Positions 15,277 to 23,478 of a stretch of DNA of 35,232 nucleotides are shown in pieces; within the stretch, counting starts at the first letter, position 1; each line of letters begins with the position of its first letter. Source of the DNA: Clostridia bacterium (GTDB lineage: Bacteria > Bacillota > Clostridia > Oscillospirales > CAG-272); assembly GCA_017451735.1 (NCBI GenBank), contig JAFTNU010000018.1, positions 1-35,232 of the forward strand, written 5' to 3'. The position numbers were made by a program, and so were the translations under genes. Below the pieces are notes generated by a model. It worked only from the letters and a program-made list of their open reading frames with translations, had not been told where the DNA came from and made no database searches.

Positions 15277-16545
15277 TTACTCGATATCCGAAAATATACG
15301 GGTGTCGGGATCCACGCAGACCTTATCCAGGCAATATTTGCCCTCCACGATGGGCTCGCGGCTTTTCCATTTACCACCCGTAAAATCGGGCACGTCTACG
15401 GGGATATTGCCGTTTTGGATTGACTTTTCCGACAAGGGGGCAATGCACATCCACAGCACCGTGTCATAGGCGTCAATGGGGGTGTTGGTGCCGTTCTTTA
15501 CGCTTTCCACAAAGGCACGGCAGACCAGCCAATCCATGCCGCCGTGCCCGCCGCGGGTGCCCAGCTCCTCATACTCGCGGTGCAGGGGATGATCGTATTT
15601 TTCAAAGAATTCCTTTTCATTGTTTTCAACGGGCTCGGCCATACCCTTGAGATAACCCACCTTGCGCTCCTCGGAATAAAGCCCCTTGGTGCCGCGTACG
15701 GTAAAGTTACGGCTGTAATAAGCGCGGGGCAGGGTGGTGTCCAGCGTCAGCAGAATGGTCTCGCCCCCCTCACAGGTGATCATGGTGTTGATGATATCAC
15801 CGTGCTTATAATCCAGCTTGGCATATTCGCTGTCGGGGCCGAACCGCTCGACGGCATAGGCCTTCAATCCCACGCTCTTGGTGGCAAAGGAGGCCAATTT
15901 CAGCATACGGTTGCCGCGATTCAGGTTCAGCACCTTGGAGATCGGACCTAACGCGTGGGTGGGATAATGCTCGCAGTTGCGGGTGAGATAATGGGGGAAG
16001 CGATAGTGAGGGGGATCCTCCTTGCCAATGTTTTTAAAGGTGTCCTCATCGTTGATATAGTGTCCATAAGCACCGTCACAATGCACGATCTCGCCGAACA
16101 GGCCAAGCTCCTTCATGTTCAGCGCCATCATTTCACGGCGACCGTAGCAGCAGTTTTCCAGCATCATCAACGGTACCTTGGTCGTTTCATAGGTCTCAAT
16201 CAGATCAAAGCATTCCTCCAGCCGAATGGCACAGCCCACCTCGATACCGGTGTATTTACCTGCCAGCATGGCCTCCTTGGCCATCTGAGGGCGTCCGTCC
16301 CAGCCGGTCATCAGCATTACCGCGTCAACGGTGGGATCCTTCAGAATATCCTCGTATTCACGGGTCAGAACAGCGGGCGCCTTGCCCCGATCCAGCAGAT
16401 ATTGCTGTCCCTTTTCCAGCCGCTCCTCGGACAGATCGCAAAGATAGGCGATCTCCACATCCGCCATTTGAGAAAAGCAGTTTTTCAGTACGTTCCGCCC
16501 GCGGCAGCCAAGGCCCACATAACCGATTTTTATGCTTTCTTTCAT
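15277..16545 (-). CDS. Gfo/Idh/MocA-family oxidoreductase, GH109-like
   Basis: A 422-residue protein with an N-terminal Rossmann motif GYVGLGCRG (8-16). The middle region has LENCCYGRREMMALNMKELGLFGEIVHCDGAYGHY (about 129-163), and ENCEHYPTHALGP-like sequence lies at about 190-201. The YPTH[GA]LGP signature and the late HGGMDW motif are those of CAZy family GH109, whose members hydrolyse alpha-N-acetylgalactosamine bonds through a tightly bound NAD and an oxidation-elimination mechanism. A plain sugar dehydrogenase is the alternative. No signal peptide is present. AAGGAG lies upstream of the ATG, and a promoter TTTACA-N16-TATAAT sits at 16619-16592 on the same strand. It lies downstream of another Gfo/Idh/MocA gene in the same direction but has its own promoter. 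Confidence 0.75.
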   Translation of the reverse strand: MKESIKIGYVGLGCRGRNVLKNCFSQMADVEIAYLCDLSEERLEKGQQYLLDRGKAPAVLTREYEDILKDPTVDAVMLMTGWDGRPQMAKEAMLAGKYTGIEVGCAIRLEECFDLIETYETTKVPLMMLENCCYGRREMMALNMKELGLFGEIVHCDGAYGHYINDEDTFKNIGKEDPPHYRFPHYLTRNCEHYPTHALGPISKVLNLNRGNRMLKLASFATKSVGLKAYAVERFGPDSEYAKLDYKHGDIINTMITCEGGETILLTLDTTLPRAYYSRNFTVRGTKGLYSEERKVGYLKGMAEPVENNEKEFFEKYDHPLHREYEELGTRGGHGGMDWLVCRAFVESVKNGTNTPIDAYDTVLWMCIAPLSEKSIQNGNIPVDVPDFTGGKWKSREPIVEGKYCLDKVCVDPDTRIFSDIE

Positions 16546-16591
16546 GCTCCATATCTCCTTTTTTCAAAGAAAAATAACGGTTTATGCCTTC

Positions 16592-16619
16592 ATTATAGCA
16601 CGAGGAATTTTAATGTAAA
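16592..16619 (-). promoter_or_regulatory. Promoter of the GH109-like gene
   Basis: Minus strand TTTACA (16619-16614), 16-bp spacer, TATAAT (16597-16592). Confidence 0.6.
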
Positions 16620-16654
16620 GCCACAAACGGACAAATTATCTTTGATTTTGGAGA

Positions 16655-17758
16655 TTATTCGGTGCAAAGCATACCCTTGGGGCAATCACGCTTCAAGGGA
16701 ATTGCGGGCGAGGGCGCGCTCTCGATCGCAATCTCCCGCTTTTCTTTTCCGCTGCGAATCAGCCCCTCCATGATCTCAAGCACATGTAGCCCCAGTGCGC
16801 CGGAGGCGTTGTTGCAGCGCTTCTCCTCCATAGCAAGGGCAGTGTCGCTGACGCCAATGCCTCTGGAGTTCTCCTTGTAAGGATTGATGAGCGGGATCTC
16901 ACGGAATTCCTTGTCGTTGCTGGTGGCGCAGAGTACAGGGCCGCCGAAGGTGTTGGGATCGGGGACCTTCAAGCTACCCAAGGTGCCGTAGACCTCGATG
17001 CAGGGCATACCGTGCTTCCAGACATCAAAGCTGGTGACCAGCGTGGCGATGGCACCGCTCTCAAAGCGGATCAACCCCGAAATATGTGTATCTACCTTCA
17101 CGGGCATTTTTTGCCCAAACAAGGGCTGACTGCCGATGGTGCGCTCCTCATAGGCGCGGGAGGTCATGGCGCTGACAGCGACCGCGCGCCCCAGCATACG
17201 GACAAGCGCTGTGATATAGTAGGGGCCCATATCAAAAAGGGGGCCGCCGCCGATGTCATAGTAAAAAGCGGGGGCGGGGTGCCAGCCCTCATGCCCGTGG
17301 CACATCATAAAGGCGGATGCCGCAACAGGTGCGCCGATCATACCGTCGCCGATCAGCTTGCAGGAGGTCTGAACGCCCGCACCCATAAAGGTGTCGGGGG
17401 CACAGCCCAGATACAGGCCTTTTTGTTGGGCAAGGGTAACCAATTCCTTGCCCTCGGCATAGGTCAGAGCAAGGGGCTTTTCCACATAGACGCTCTTGCC
17501 GGCCTCCAGACATCTTTTATTGATGGGATAGTGCGCCACCGGAGTAGTCAGATTCAGAACCAGATCGATCTCGGGACAGGAAAGCATATCGTCCACGGTC
17601 AGAATTTTTTCGATTTTCCATTCCTCCGCCGCTTTTTTTGCCTTTTCCGTGTCCAGATCGGCACATGCCAATACCCTGACATTGCCGAAAAGTGTGGTCA
17701 GATTTTTAAAGTAGATGCCGCTGATATTGCCGCATCCCACAACGCCGATATTTAGCAT
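16655..17758 (-). CDS. Gfo/Idh/MocA-family NAD(P)-dependent oxidoreductase
   Basis: A 367-residue sugar dehydrogenase-like protein. The Rossmann motif VVGCGNISGIYF (about residues 5-16) is followed by ACADLDTEKA, and the catalytic EKP motif appears in YVEKPLALTYAEG (about 93-105). The C-terminal alpha/beta domain includes GGGPLFDMGPYYITALVRMLG, where an aspartate and nearby residues act in hydride transfer. It is the second gene of a two-gene operon, starting 12 bases after the ThuA stop with a perfect AAGGAGG site. Pairing with ThuA is common in Gram-negative and Gram-positive sugar loci. The substrate is unknown; a disaccharide or inositol-like sugar is possible. Confidence 0.88.
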   Translation of the reverse strand: MLNIGVVGCGNISGIYFKNLTTLFGNVRVLACADLDTEKAKKAAEEWKIEKILTVDDMLSCPEIDLVLNLTTPVAHYPINKRCLEAGKSVYVEKPLALTYAEGKELVTLAQQKGLYLGCAPDTFMGAGVQTSCKLIGDGMIGAPVAASAFMMCHGHEGWHPAPAFYYDIGGGPLFDMGPYYITALVRMLGRAVAVSAMTSRAYEERTIGSQPLFGQKMPVKVDTHISGLIRFESGAIATLVTSFDVWKHGMPCIEVYGTLGSLKVPDPNTFGGPVLCATSNDKEFREIPLINPYKENSRGIGVSDTALAMEEKRCNNASGALGLHVLEIMEGLIRSGKEKREIAIESAPSPAIPLKRDCPKGMLCTE

Positions 17759-17770
17759 ACATGATCCTCC

Positions 17771-18421
17771 TTATCTTGCCGCGTACAGGAATCCGCGGCG
17801 CATAAGCTCCTTTGCCTCCGGAATATCATCAAAGATCTTACTTGTGTGCCCCAGGCTGTTATAAAAAACGCGGCCCTTACCCCACATTTTGGTGTAGACC
17901 ACGGGGATATCCACCCGACCGTTGGGCGAATGGTGGCCCTCGGCCACAGGGAAGGAGGTGGTGGCAAGCACCCTGACGGCAGGGTCCACATGGATGTAAT
18001 ACTGCTCGCTGGTGACCTCAAAATCCTTGATGCCGCGGGTGATCTCCGAGTCGGTGTCACAGATAAAGACCCGATAGGTCACGCCGTCGTTGCCGGGATG
18101 CGCCACCCATTGCGCGCCGGTCATGAACTGCCAGTCGGTGCTGTTGCGAAAGGCGTCACACATGCCGCCGTGACAGCCCGCCAGCCCCGTGCCTGCGGCC
18201 ACCGCCGCGCAAACATTTTTTTCGGCCTCCCGCTCCAGCTTGCCCATAGTCCAGACGGGGACGATCAGATCATAGACCGTCAGATCGCCAAGAAAGCTGT
18301 CAAGGGTATCCGAAACCGTTACCTCAAAATTTTCGCTTTTCAGAATTTCTTCAAAAACGGTTGCAACGCCGTCGGGGTCGTGCCCCTGCCAGCCGCCGTA
18401 TACGATCAATGCTTTTTTCAT
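17771..18421 (-). CDS. ThuA-domain protein (trehalose-utilisation family)
   Basis: A 216-residue protein with the class I glutamine-amidotransferase-like fold of ThuA. The N-terminus KKALIVYGGWQGHDPDGV is the family hallmark, GTGLAGCHGGMCDAFRNSTDWQFMTGAQWVAHPG (about 78-111) is the conserved core, and HHSPNGRVDIPVVYTKMWGKGRVFYNSLGHT (about 165-195) closes the fold. ThuA of Sinorhizobium is needed for trehalose and related disaccharide use with ThuB, a Gfo/Idh/MocA dehydrogenase, the same partner family as here. The start at 18421 is set by AAGGAG. A promoter TTGAAA-N17-TACAAT (18487-18459) drives it, divergent from an AraC gene. Confidence 0.85.
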   Translation of the reverse strand: MKKALIVYGGWQGHDPDGVATVFEEILKSENFEVTVSDTLDSFLGDLTVYDLIVPVWTMGKLEREAEKNVCAAVAAGTGLAGCHGGMCDAFRNSTDWQFMTGAQWVAHPGNDGVTYRVFICDTDSEITRGIKDFEVTSEQYYIHVDPAVRVLATTSFPVAEGHHSPNGRVDIPVVYTKMWGKGRVFYNSLGHTSKIFDDIPEAKELMRRGFLYAAR

Positions 18422-18458
18422 AAGGGTGTCTCCTTTCTGTGGCGTATCGCCCGATTTC

Positions 18459-18505
18459 ATTGTAAGAGAAACAGGCTTGCATTTCAATACCATCCGTAGT
18501 ATAAT
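18459..18505. promoter_or_regulatory. Overlapping divergent promoters, ThuA operon versus AraC gene
   Basis: Leftward: TTGAAA (18487-18482), 17 bp, TACAAT (18464-18459). Rightward: TTGCAT (18477-18482), 17 bp, TATAAT (18500-18505). The two -35 boxes share a base and interleave, so one polymerase would exclude the other. Confidence 0.7.
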
Positions 18506-18540
18506 AGTAGACAGAATTAGTCTTTTTGAAGGAGGCCGCC

Positions 18541-19323
18541 ATGTTTTTTGAAAGCGCTCATTCCTTGCAAAAGCAGGAATTTCGATGCACCCGCGGAAAA
18601 AACTTGAAATTCCCGTTGCATTTGCACCGCTCCTTTGAGTTTTGCCTGTGTCGGCGGGGGCAAATGACCGTCACGGTAGGGGAAAGACAGTATTTGATCG
18701 GCGAAGGGGAGGCGGTGCTGGTCTTTCCGTTTCAGATCCACGCCTATCATACCGAGATCGAGGCGCATTTTACCCTTTGTATTTTTTCGCCCGACATGGT
18801 GCCCGACTTTTATCGCAAAACCGAGCATTGCCTGCCTGTGGACAATCTTTTTTCTTGCCCCGAGGATATAGAGGGCGAGTGGGGGAATGTTTTTCTGCAG
18901 CGGGCACTGACCTATCGCATTTGCGGCCTTTTTGATCGGGGGGCGGTCTATCGCGCCGCGGAGAAAAAGGGGAGCGCGGATATCTTGACCCGCTTGCTGC
19001 TCTATGCAGACCGACATTTCCTCGGGGAGTGCCTTTTGCGTGACGCGGCGGCGGAGCTTGGCTATGATTACGCCTATCTTTCTAAATTTTTCAAGCGCAA
19101 AACGGGTTTTTCCTTTCGGGCTTATGTGAATTTGTTGCGCTTGAACGAGAGTGTAGCGCTGTTGACCTCAAGCGATCTGAGTATTGCGGAGATCGCGGCG
19201 CGGTGCGGCTTTGGCTGTATGCGAAGCTTTGACAGGGAATTTCGCCAAGAGCTTGTCGTGACCCCTGCCGAATACCGCAAACAGCACCGTAGCGGCGGTT
19301 TTGCGAAAAATTTTTTGCCGTAG
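18541..19323 (+). CDS. AraC-family transcriptional regulator
   Basis: A 260-residue regulator. The N-terminal cupin is visible as KFPLHLHRSFEFCLCRRGQMTVTVGERQYLIGEGEAVLVFPFQIHAYHTE (about residues 23-72). The C-terminal DNA-binding domain (about 160-250) has LRDAAAELGYDYAYLSKFFKRKTGFSFRAYVNLLRLNES and GFGCMRSFDREFRQELVVTPAEYRKQ. The start at 18541 rather than the longer frame at 18526 is supported by AAGGAGG at 18529-18535. It is divergent from the ThuA/oxidoreductase operon and is its likely regulator. Confidence 0.92.
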   Translation: MFFESAHSLQKQEFRCTRGKNLKFPLHLHRSFEFCLCRRGQMTVTVGERQYLIGEGEAVLVFPFQIHAYHTEIEAHFTLCIFSPDMVPDFYRKTEHCLPVDNLFSCPEDIEGEWGNVFLQRALTYRICGLFDRGAVYRAAEKKGSADILTRLLLYADRHFLGECLLRDAAAELGYDYAYLSKFFKRKTGFSFRAYVNLLRLNESVALLTSSDLSIAEIAARCGFGCMRSFDREFRQELVVTPAEYRKQHRSGGFAKNFLP

Positions 19324-19334
19324 AGGAAAATCGC

Positions 19335-19363
19335 TTGCCAAACGCAAAAATGTATGTTATACT
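19335..19363 (+). promoter_or_regulatory. Promoter of metY
   Basis: TTGCCA (19335-19340), 17-bp spacer, TATACT (19358-19363). The leader to the start codon is only about 30 bases, so there is no room for an S-box or T-box riboswitch. Confidence 0.7.
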
Positions 19364-19400
19364 AATAGATAATTCAAATCCTTAAAAACGAGGTGTTATG

Positions 19401-20684
19401 ATGTCTAACTACAAGATGGAAACAAAATGCGTACAAGGCGGCTATACTCCCGGCAACGGCGAGCCTCGTCAGATCCCGATCGTGCAGAGCACCACGTTCA
19501 AATATTCCACCAGTGAGGATATGGGCAAGCTCTTTGACCTGGAGGCCTCCGGCTATTTCTATACCAGATTGCAAAATCCCACCAATGATAGCGTTGCGGC
19601 CAAGATCTGTGAGCTGGAGGGGGGAACTGCCGCTATGCTGACCTCCTCGGGCCAGGCAGCTAACTTTTACGCCGTATTTAACATCGCCTCCTGCGGTGAC
19701 CACGTGGTAGCCTCCTCCACCATCTACGGTGGCACCTTCAATCTGTTCTCGGTCACCATGAAGCGCATGGGCATTGAGTTTACCTTCGTGGCTCCCGATT
19801 GCTCTGACGAGGAGCTGAACGCCGCCTTCCGTCCCAACACCAAGGCAGTGTTCGGCGAGACCATCGCCAACCCCGCCCTGACGGTGCTGGATATCGAGCG
19901 GTTTGCCAACGCCGCCCACGCTCACGGCGTGCCGCTGATCATCGACAATACTTTTGCCACTCCCATCAACTGCCGTCCCTTTGAGTGGGGTGCTGACATC
20001 GTGACCCACTCCACCACCAAGTACATGGACGGTCACGGTGCCGCCGTGGGCGGCTGTATCGTGGATTCGGGCAAGTTCGATTGGACGAAATATCCCGAAA
20101 AATTCCCGGGGCTCTGTACCCCCGACGCCAGCTATCACGGCGTGACCTATACCGAGCGCTTCGGGCTTGGCGGTGCGTTCATCACCAAGGCGACCGCCCA
20201 GCTCATGCGTGATTTTGGCTCGATCCAATCCCCTCAGAACGCCTTTATTCTCAACCTCGGCTTGGAGAGCCTCCATGTGCGCGTGCCTCGCCACTGCGAG
20301 AATGCCTTGGCTGTTGCCAAGTTCCTCAAGTCCGATGACCGTATCGCCTGGGTCACCTATCCCGGCCTGGAAGGGGATAAGTACTACGAGATCGCCAAAA
20401 AGTATATGCCCAACGGTACCTGCGGCGTGGTCAGCTTTGGCGTCAAGGGCGGCAGAGCCGCGGCCGAGAAATTCATGAAGGGCTTGAAGATCGCCGCCAT
20501 CGAGACCCACGTTGCCGATGCTCGCAGCTGCTGCCTGCATCCCGCCAGCGCCACACACAGACAGATGAACGACGAGGAGCTGCTTGCCGCAGGTGTTTCC
20601 GCTGACCTTGTCAGACTTTCCTGCGGTATCGAGAACAGCGACGACTTGATCGCCGACATCAAGCAGGCGCTTGACGCGATTTAA
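19401..20684 (+). CDS. metY: O-acetylhomoserine sulfhydrylase
   Basis: A 427-residue PLP enzyme of the Cys/Met metabolism family. The pyridoxal-binding lysine is in HSTTKYMDGHG (about Lys207), SSGQAANFYA and IIDNTFATP are cofactor contacts, and the length of about 430 residues (longer than the ~380 of MetB/MetC) is that of MetY. It makes homocysteine from O-acetylhomoserine and sulfide. Two adjacent ATG codons occur at 19398 and 19401; GAGG at 19390-19393 fits the second better. It is followed by a palindromic repeat and then metA, which makes its substrate. The acyl specificity agrees with Glu111 in MetA. Confidence 0.92.
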   Translation: MSNYKMETKCVQGGYTPGNGEPRQIPIVQSTTFKYSTSEDMGKLFDLEASGYFYTRLQNPTNDSVAAKICELEGGTAAMLTSSGQAANFYAVFNIASCGDHVVASSTIYGGTFNLFSVTMKRMGIEFTFVAPDCSDEELNAAFRPNTKAVFGETIANPALTVLDIERFANAAHAHGVPLIIDNTFATPINCRPFEWGADIVTHSTTKYMDGHGAAVGGCIVDSGKFDWTKYPEKFPGLCTPDASYHGVTYTERFGLGGAFITKATAQLMRDFGSIQSPQNAFILNLGLESLHVRVPRHCENALAVAKFLKSDDRIAWVTYPGLEGDKYYEIAKKYMPNGTCGVVSFGVKGGRAAAEKFMKGLKIAAIETHVADARSCCLHPASATHRQMNDEELLAAGVSADLVRLSCGIENSDDLIADIKQALDAI

Positions 20685-20720
20685 TTAAAAATGCGCTCTA
20701 TACATTACGGTTTGCTTTCA

Positions 20721-20839
20721 GGCTCCCTTGTGTAAAGGGAGCTGGCGGCGTAGCCGACTGAGGGATTGTCTTATCCGAAAAGAGATCACGGTCAATCCCT
20801 CACCCGCTCACGCGGGAGCTCCCTTTACACAAGGGAGCC
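20721..20839. repeat. 119-bp inverted-repeat element (MITE-like)
   Basis: Arms 20721-20768 and 20793-20839 are near-complements, with outer GGCTCCCTTGTGTAAAGGG and inner GAGGGATTG, each arm also containing its own small hairpin. Elements of this style are scattered between genes in many Clostridia. It fills most of the metY-metA gap and could act as a terminator or mRNA stabiliser. No target-site duplication is evident. Confidence 0.8.
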
Positions 20840-20898
20840 CTTGAATAAGCCGTGCATCATACATAAGAGTCGCGGCACCCTTGAAGCGAGGTTTTATT

Positions 20899-21816
20899 AT
20901 GCCCATTAAAATACCGAATCTTTTGCCCGCAACGCAAACCCTGCATGAGGAGAATATCTTTGTCATCACCGAAAATCGCGCCATGACCCAGGATATCCGC
21001 CCTCTGCGTATTGTCATGCTCAATCTCATGCCGCAAAAGATCGTTACCGAGACCCAGATCGCACGCTTGATCGGCAATACACCCTTGCAGGTGGAGCTGG
21101 AGCTGCTGCAGACCGCCACTCACAAATCCACCCATACCTCCGCCGAGCACATGCTCTCCTTCTATAAGGTCTTTGACGATATCAAGGATCAGAATTTCGA
21201 CGGCATGATCATCACAGGAGCTCCCGTAGAGCACTTGAAGTTCGAGGAGGTGGAGTACTGGGAGGAGCTCTGCCGCATCATGGAGTGGAGCAAGACCCAT
21301 GTGACCAGCACACTGCACATCTGTTGGGGTGCCCAGGCGGGTCTTTACTACCATTACGGTATTGACAAGGTACAGCTGCCCGAAAAGCTGTTCGGTGTGT
21401 TCGAGCACCATCTGGATTATAAGCGCTCCATCCTGTTCCGGGGCTTTGATGATACCTTCCTGGTGCCTCATTCCCGCCATACGGCAAACCGCCGCGAGGA
21501 TATCGAAAGTGTGGATGCTCTGCGCATTCTTGCCAGCTCGGACGAGGCGGGAGTCTTTGTGGTCTCCACCGAGCGGGGCAGACAGATCTTTGTCACGGGA
21601 CATTCGGAGTACGATGCCGATACCCTGAAAAAGGAATACCTGCGTGATAAGAGCAAGGGACTTGACATTGCCATTCCCAAGAACTATTTCCCGGGTAATG
21701 ACGATACCAAGGAGCCCGTCGTCCGCTGGCGTAGCTGTGCCAATCTCTTTTATTCCAACTGGCTCAATTACTTTGTCTATCAGGCGACCCCTTACGATAT
21801 TACCAAGATTCAATAA
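20899..21816 (+). CDS. metA: Homoserine O-acetyltransferase (MetA type)
   Basis: A 305-residue acyltransferase matching MetA end to end. The catalytic Cys142 (HICWGAQAG), His235 and Glu237 (FVTGHSEYD) fall at exactly the family positions. Residue 111 is Glu (GAPVEHLKF); Gly at this position in E. coli gives succinyl-CoA use, whereas Glu as in Bacillus gives acetyl-CoA use, so this should be an acetyltransferase despite the common name homoserine O-succinyltransferase. The start at 20899 follows GCGAGG. Together with metY it turns homoserine into homocysteine. A terminator at 21842-21892 follows. Confidence 0.93.
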   Translation: MPIKIPNLLPATQTLHEENIFVITENRAMTQDIRPLRIVMLNLMPQKIVTETQIARLIGNTPLQVELELLQTATHKSTHTSAEHMLSFYKVFDDIKDQNFDGMIITGAPVEHLKFEEVEYWEELCRIMEWSKTHVTSTLHICWGAQAGLYYHYGIDKVQLPEKLFGVFEHHLDYKRSILFRGFDDTFLVPHSRHTANRREDIESVDALRILASSDEAGVFVVSTERGRQIFVTGHSEYDADTLKKEYLRDKSKGLDIAIPKNYFPGNDDTKEPVVRWRSCANLFYSNWLNYFVYQATPYDITKIQ

Positions 21817-21841
21817 CGAAACGGCCGACATCAGCGTAAAG

Positions 21842-21892
21842 AGAGCAAGAGTACAAGGAGAAAATCCTTATATTCTTGCTCTGTTTGTTTTA
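21842..21892 (+). terminator. Terminator of metA
   Basis: AGAGCAAGA (21842-21850) pairs with TCTTGCTCT (21874-21882), with an inner AAGGA/TCCTT stem, then a T-rich tail. Confidence 0.75.
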
Positions 21893-21894
21893 TT

Positions 21895-22098
21895 GATGAA
21901 TTGATGCTGACGCATCATGAATTGGCTTCGCCATGATTTGCTCGCAGAATTGCTATGCAATTCATCGTTCACATGAATTGAATTGCAACCAATGTGCCAA
22001 GGCACAATTCATGCCGCAGGCAATTCATGAAAGCGAGAGCTTTCAATTCACGCAACCGCAAGGTTGCAATTCATTGTGCGTTCTCCGTTAAGGAGAAC
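21895..22098. repeat. Array of short variable hairpins joined by a constant AATTCATG-type linker
   Basis: About 200 bases hold eight small hairpins with different stems: TGATGC/GCATCA, TGGC/GCCA, GAATTGC/GCAATTC, TGTGCC/GGCACA, GCC/GGC, GAAAGC/GCTTTC, GCAACC/GGTTGC and GTTCTCC/GGAGAAC. They are separated by TGAATTG in the left part and CAATTCA in the right part (for example 22005-22013, 22021-22029, 22044-22052, 22067-22075). Two loops are GNRA tetraloops (GAGA 22035-22038, GCAA 22058-22061). No open frame of note is present. The block is bounded by a 12-bp inverted repeat, GAAACGGCCGAC (21818-21829) and its complement (22106-22117). This is the whole content of the 400-base gap between metA and the sigma factor gene. 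Confidence 0.75.
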
Positions 22099-22218
22099 AC
22101 GCATCGTCGGCCGTTTCTTTATGAATGATGGAATAAAAATTTTAAAGATCCTTCCACATTTTGCAAAAAACGCGGTCTTATATAGAGAAGGACCTTCAAC
22201 GATCGCAAAGGAGGAAAA

Positions 22219-22812
22219 ATGACGCATCAAAAACCACAAGAAGATCTGTTGACAGATGACCGTATCATAGATCTGTATTGGGATAGGAACGAAACCGCCA
22301 TCAGGGAGACCGATCTCAAATACGGCCGATTTCTTTACAGCATCGCGTATCACATCCTACACGATAAATGCGATTGCGAGGAATGCTGCAACGATACCTA
22401 TCTGCGGGTCTGGAATGCAGTTCCGCCCGAGCGGCCCACGGTGCTCCGTTTGTTTTTGGCAAAGATCATCCGCGGCATTGCCTTTAACCGTCTTACCGCC
22501 AAAAATCGCCAAAAGCGCGTACCCGCGCACCTGATCGATGATATGGATGATGTGGAATATTTCCTGCAAGGCGATCGGTCGGTAGAGGAAGAGGTGGCGG
22601 TAAAGGAGCTTGCCAAAAATATCAATGATTACATAAAGACCCTGACACAGATACAGCAGCATATATTTGTCGGTCGGTATTATTTTTCGGAATCGGTGGA
22701 GGAGATTGCCAAGACTGTGCAGATGACAAGATCCAATATCTATAAACAATTGAATCAGATCAAACAAGGCCTGAAAATATATTTGGAAGAAAGAGGTGAG
22801 AAGATTGACTGA
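22219..22812 (+). CDS. ECF-type RNA polymerase sigma factor
   Basis: A 197-residue sigma-70 family protein. Region 2 is at about residues 20-90 (YGRFLYSIAYHILHDKCDCEECCNDTYLRVWNAVPP), and region 4 is at about 135-190 (YIKTLTQIQQHIFVGRYYFSESVEEIAKTVQMTRSNIYKQLNQIKQGLKIYL). Region 3 is absent, as in group 4 (ECF) factors. The start has AAAGGAGG at 22206-22213. It overlaps the next gene, a single-pass membrane protein that is probably its anti-sigma factor. The regulon may include the adjacent protease. The inducing signal is unknown. Confidence 0.9.
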   Translation: MTHQKPQEDLLTDDRIIDLYWDRNETAIRETDLKYGRFLYSIAYHILHDKCDCEECCNDTYLRVWNAVPPERPTVLRLFLAKIIRGIAFNRLTAKNRQKRVPAHLIDDMDDVEYFLQGDRSVEEEVAVKELAKNINDYIKTLTQIQQHIFVGRYYFSESVEEIAKTVQMTRSNIYKQLNQIKQGLKIYLEERGEKID

Positions 22813-23392
22813 AGAAACGTTTTTAAACGCCGTCGGATTGCTCGACGATTGCTACATCGAGGCATATCTGCAAGCAAAAGAGAACGCCGCCAAGCGGGCA
22901 AGGAGCGTGACGCTCAAAAGATGGTCTCTGGTCGCCGCTTGTCTTGCCTTGGTCATCCTTGCCTCCTATGCCGTGTCCTATATCCCGGTGGAGTATGATA
23001 CGGGGGATATGATAGAAAATTCCCATCTGCACAGTGCTCAGCTAAAGTCCAATGTTTGGATCTATTATGTCAGCGACAGGGGATGGATCCGCCGGGAACG
23101 CGTTAAAATGTATGCGAGCACCGAGAATCGGTTTGATGTTTGGAAGGAATTGAATCATATCGGGGAAGATGTTAAACTTTTATCCTCAACAGTAACGGGA
23201 TATCATTATGTTTATGACGAAAACGGCGAGGTCTTTGCCGTATCGTTTGAAGATGATCCGGAGCTTACCGTTCATTTGACCGTTTCGGCAAATATCTGTA
23301 GTTATGATCATTATGAGAAAATGCTGAAATGCCTCAAACGGACTTTGGTGAATCATTCTTCTTATGACCAATGTGAGATCAATTTGGTATAA
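22805..23392 (+). CDS. Single-pass membrane protein, probable anti-sigma factor
   Basis: A 195-residue protein with a short cytoplasmic N-terminus (TEETFLNAVGLLDDCYIEAYLQAKENAAK), one hydrophobic segment at about residues 43-62 and an external domain of about 130 residues. The E-x-x-x-x-x-A-x-x-x-x-DD-x-YI-x-A pattern at the N-terminus is common in Clostridial proteins encoded right after ECF sigma genes. I prefer a TTG start at 22805 over the GTG at 22796, because AGAGGTG (22792-22798) then lies at the right distance and the protein begins with the usual M-T-E-E. It overlaps the sigma stop by eight bases, so the pair is translationally coupled. The external domain has no recognised family. 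Confidence 0.72.
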   Translation: MTEETFLNAVGLLDDCYIEAYLQAKENAAKRARSVTLKRWSLVAACLALVILASYAVSYIPVEYDTGDMIENSHLHSAQLKSNVWIYYVSDRGWIRRERVKMYASTENRFDVWKELNHIGEDVKLLSSTVTGYHYVYDENGEVFAVSFEDDPELTVHLTVSANICSYDHYEKMLKCLKRTLVNHSSYDQCEINLV

Positions 23393-23417
23393 AAATGAAT
23401 AAAAGGGAGGGATACCA

Positions 23418-23444
23418 ATGGCTTGTCTAAGCGATAACAGCTAG
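23418..23444 (+). other. Possible 8-codon leader ORF
   Basis: An ATG at 23418 preceded by GGGAGG (23405-23410) opens an eight-codon frame, MACLSDNS, ending at TAG 23442-23444. It sits between the anti-sigma-like gene and the protease gene. It may be a small peptide, a translational coupling device or a decayed gene start; nothing else supports it. Confidence 0.3.
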
Positions 23445-23478
23445 CAATATAAAATAATAAAAGTAAAGGAGATTCATT

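Noticed and set aside
19364-19400. SAM or T-box riboswitch ahead of metY
   Set aside because: The leader is about 30 bases, too short for any known methionine riboswitch. No candidate was seen ahead of metA or metG either.
19374-20558. A 394-codon minus-strand frame over metY
   Set aside because: A shadow frame with a glycine- and histidine-rich composition typical of antisense reading.
21895-22098. Possible CRISPR array
   Set aside because: The repeated linker is only 7-9 bases, intervals vary, and the intervening sequences are themselves palindromes, unlike spacers. No cas genes are present.
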